Shown here: positions 13,639-14,846 of the stretch, piece after piece | Layout: each line of letters opens with the position of its first letter | Position numbering within the stretch: the stretch's first letter is position 1 | Assembly (NCBI GenBank): GCA_943914835.1 | Contig: CALUDO010000023.1 | Span: 1-14,846 of the forward strand | Direction: 5' to 3' | Source of the DNA: an uncultured Eremococcus sp. | GTDB taxonomy: Bacteria; Bacillota; Bacilli; Lactobacillales; Aerococcaceae | DNA: 14,846 bases | Made by a program: the position numbers and the translations under genes | Notes under the pieces: generated by a model | Database searches by the model: none | The model's input: only the letters and a program-made list of their open reading frames with translations | What the model was told of the DNA's origin: nothing

Positions 13639-14846
13639 CTAGTTTAAATATTGATTAATGCCGTTAAGGAGACCTCGGACTAGTCTGGTTTGATAGGCTG
13701 GTGATGTTAATTTCTTAAATTCTGATGCATTATCTTGGAAACCAAGTTCAACTAAAACGGAAGGAACATCGGATGTACGAGTTACATGGAGATTTTCTGC
13801 TCTAGTTCCCCGATTCACAGCTCCAGTGGATTGTACTAAGTTGCTTTGAATAATGCTGGCTAATCTTTTATCTTCACTTTGAAGGTTAGTATACTTATGG
13901 TGGCTTGGGGTCATATAGCCCGGTTCATCGATGCTTGAGTTATGATAAAGTGTTTCAATACCTGCGGATGTCCCACGTTTATTTTGAGGCATGGCATTGT
14001 GGTGAACACTGATATACAAGTCAGGCATTATTTGGTTGGACTGAACCGTCCGCTGCTTTAATGGCATGGCAACATCATTTGTTCTAGATTCGATGACTTT
14101 ATAGCCTTGGCCTCTAAGTAGATTAGATAGCTGTCGTGTAATATTTAAATTCAGATCCTTTTCAGCAACTCCAAATGAATAAGCGCCAGTTTCAGATCCA
14201 CCGTGTCCTGCATCCAAATAAATAACCTTTTGCCCTTGAGGCACTTGAACAGCTGCATTGGAGCGGACATAGCCAATCACTTGACCATTTTGAGTTAATT
14301 CTAAGAATTTTTGTCCTTCTTGATTTAGTTCACGGGTTACAGTAAACCGTTGACCGAAGTAGGAAACAGAATTCACACTTCCTACATTTGAACTTAAAGA
14401 TTTACGCAGAGGTTCATTTTTGCTATTGAGTTTAACGTCATAGTTAACTTGACGACTATTAGCATTAGCTAGATTTGGTAATTTTTCATTGGTAGGGGCT
14501 GTTTGACCTGGTTTAGGATTTGTAATTGGAGAGTAAGTTGTCCCTTGGTCCAATTTTAATACCTGACCCGCATAGACTATATTAGAAGATAAATTATTTA
14601 AAGCTTTTAATTGATCAACTGTTAGTCCGTTTTCTCTAGCAATTTTGTAAAGATAGTCCCCTTTTTGAACAGTTACTGTTTTTGCTTGTTTTTTTATAAT
14701 ATCCTTTTTAGTTTCTTGGCCAGCTTGGATTGGTTTAGGATTTTGAATCTTTTCTTTATTGACTCTTGATGTTGAACCATTTGAAACCTTCAAGACTTGA
14801 CCTGAGTGTAGAACATTAGAAGTCAGCTTGTTCATAGCCTTTAATT
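13639..14846 (-). CDS. LysM N-acetylmuramoyl-L-alanine amidase (amidase_3), 5' end outside the window
   Basis: Zinc amidase that cleaves the bond between N-acetylmuramic acid and L-alanine of peptidoglycan. The gene is cut by the window end. The apparent ATG at 14835 lies inside a LysM domain (LKAMNKLTSN continues into the edge), so the true start, signal peptide and probably further LysM domains lie beyond. Counting from that Met, the order is: end of one LysM (1-17), a linker, a complete LysM (53-95), a Pro/Asn linker, an SH3-like region (about 130-195) and the amidase_3 domain (about 204-398). Zinc ligands are His211 in DAGHGG, Glu225 in AEKDLN and His278 in SVHHNA; the catalytic Glu363 is in LVELGF. 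The domain is complete, so the enzyme should be active. It is likely secreted, with a role in wall turnover or cell separation. Confidence 0.93.
   Translation of the reverse strand, partial: LKAMNKLTSNVLHSGQVLKVSNGSTSRVNKEKIQNPKPIQAGQETKKDIIKKQAKTVTVQKGDYLYKIARENGLTVDQLKALNNLSSNIVYAGQVLKLDQGTTYSPITNPKPGQTAPTNEKLPNLANANSRQVNYDVKLNSKNEPLRKSLSSNVGSVNSVSYFGQRFTVTRELNQEGQKFLELTQNGQVIGYVRSNAAVQVPQGQKVIYLDAGHGGSETGAYSFGVAEKDLNLNITRQLSNLLRGQGYKVIESRTNDVAMPLKQRTVQSNQIMPDLYISVHHNAMPQNKRGTSAGIETLYHNSSIDEPGYMTPSHHKYTNLQSEDKRLASIIQSNLVQSTGAVNRGTRAENLHVTRTSDVPSVLVELGFQDNASEFKKLTSPAYQTRLVRGLLNGINQYLN

Overview
The window is about 14.8 kb of low-GC, gene-dense chromosome from a Gram-positive bacterium. The lspA-rluD pair, Firmicutes-style signal peptidase I, deoxynucleoside kinase, S33 proline iminopeptidase, LysM wall hydrolases and a YSIRK-type signal peptide all point to Lactobacillales. 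An Aerococcaceae-like genus is my best guess, but the sequence alone does not settle it. I see no rRNA, tRNA, CRISPR array, insertion sequence or prophage. No stretch longer than 300 bases lacks a gene.

Layout. Bases 42-2203 (+) carry lspA and rluD with a 4-base overlap, then a DUF2786 gene ending at a hairpin. Bases 2362-3015 (+) carry a deoxynucleoside kinase whose terminator overlaps its own 3' end. Bases 3194-4147 (+) carry proline iminopeptidase behind its own promoter. Bases 4222-5397 (+) carry a full-length YqhD-type iron-family alcohol dehydrogenase broken by one in-frame TAA, followed by a SufT/MIP18-family gene. Bases 5864-6304 (+) carry an unrecognised 146-residue protein with a near-consensus promoter and a palindrome close to the predicted transcription start. 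Bases 6461-8539 (+) carry a HerA-like (DUF853) ATPase and signal peptidase I. Two back-to-back terminators then separate the + and - strand genes.

From 8665 on most genes are on the minus strand: a CofE-like (F420-0:glutamate ligase family) protein; a YSIRK-signal protein with four LysM domains and a C39-like peptidase domain; a two-gene unit of a free-standing EIIA-Glc protein and an unrecognised 147-residue protein; and a LysM-SH3-amidase_3 wall hydrolase cut by the window end. The exception is a plus-strand RelB/DinJ-like antitoxin gene at 10055, divergent from the CofE-like gene and lacking a visible toxin.

How the genes relate. Several products serve the cell envelope: two signal peptidases (LspA, LepB) and two secreted LysM enzymes. 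The rest are housekeeping or accessory metabolism. I see no convincing new multi-gene system. The best leads are the single-stop alcohol dehydrogenase, the CofE-like protein, the palindrome-controlled 146-residue protein, the toxin-less DinJ-like gene, and the A-B-B-A LysM layout with related modules in a second enzyme.
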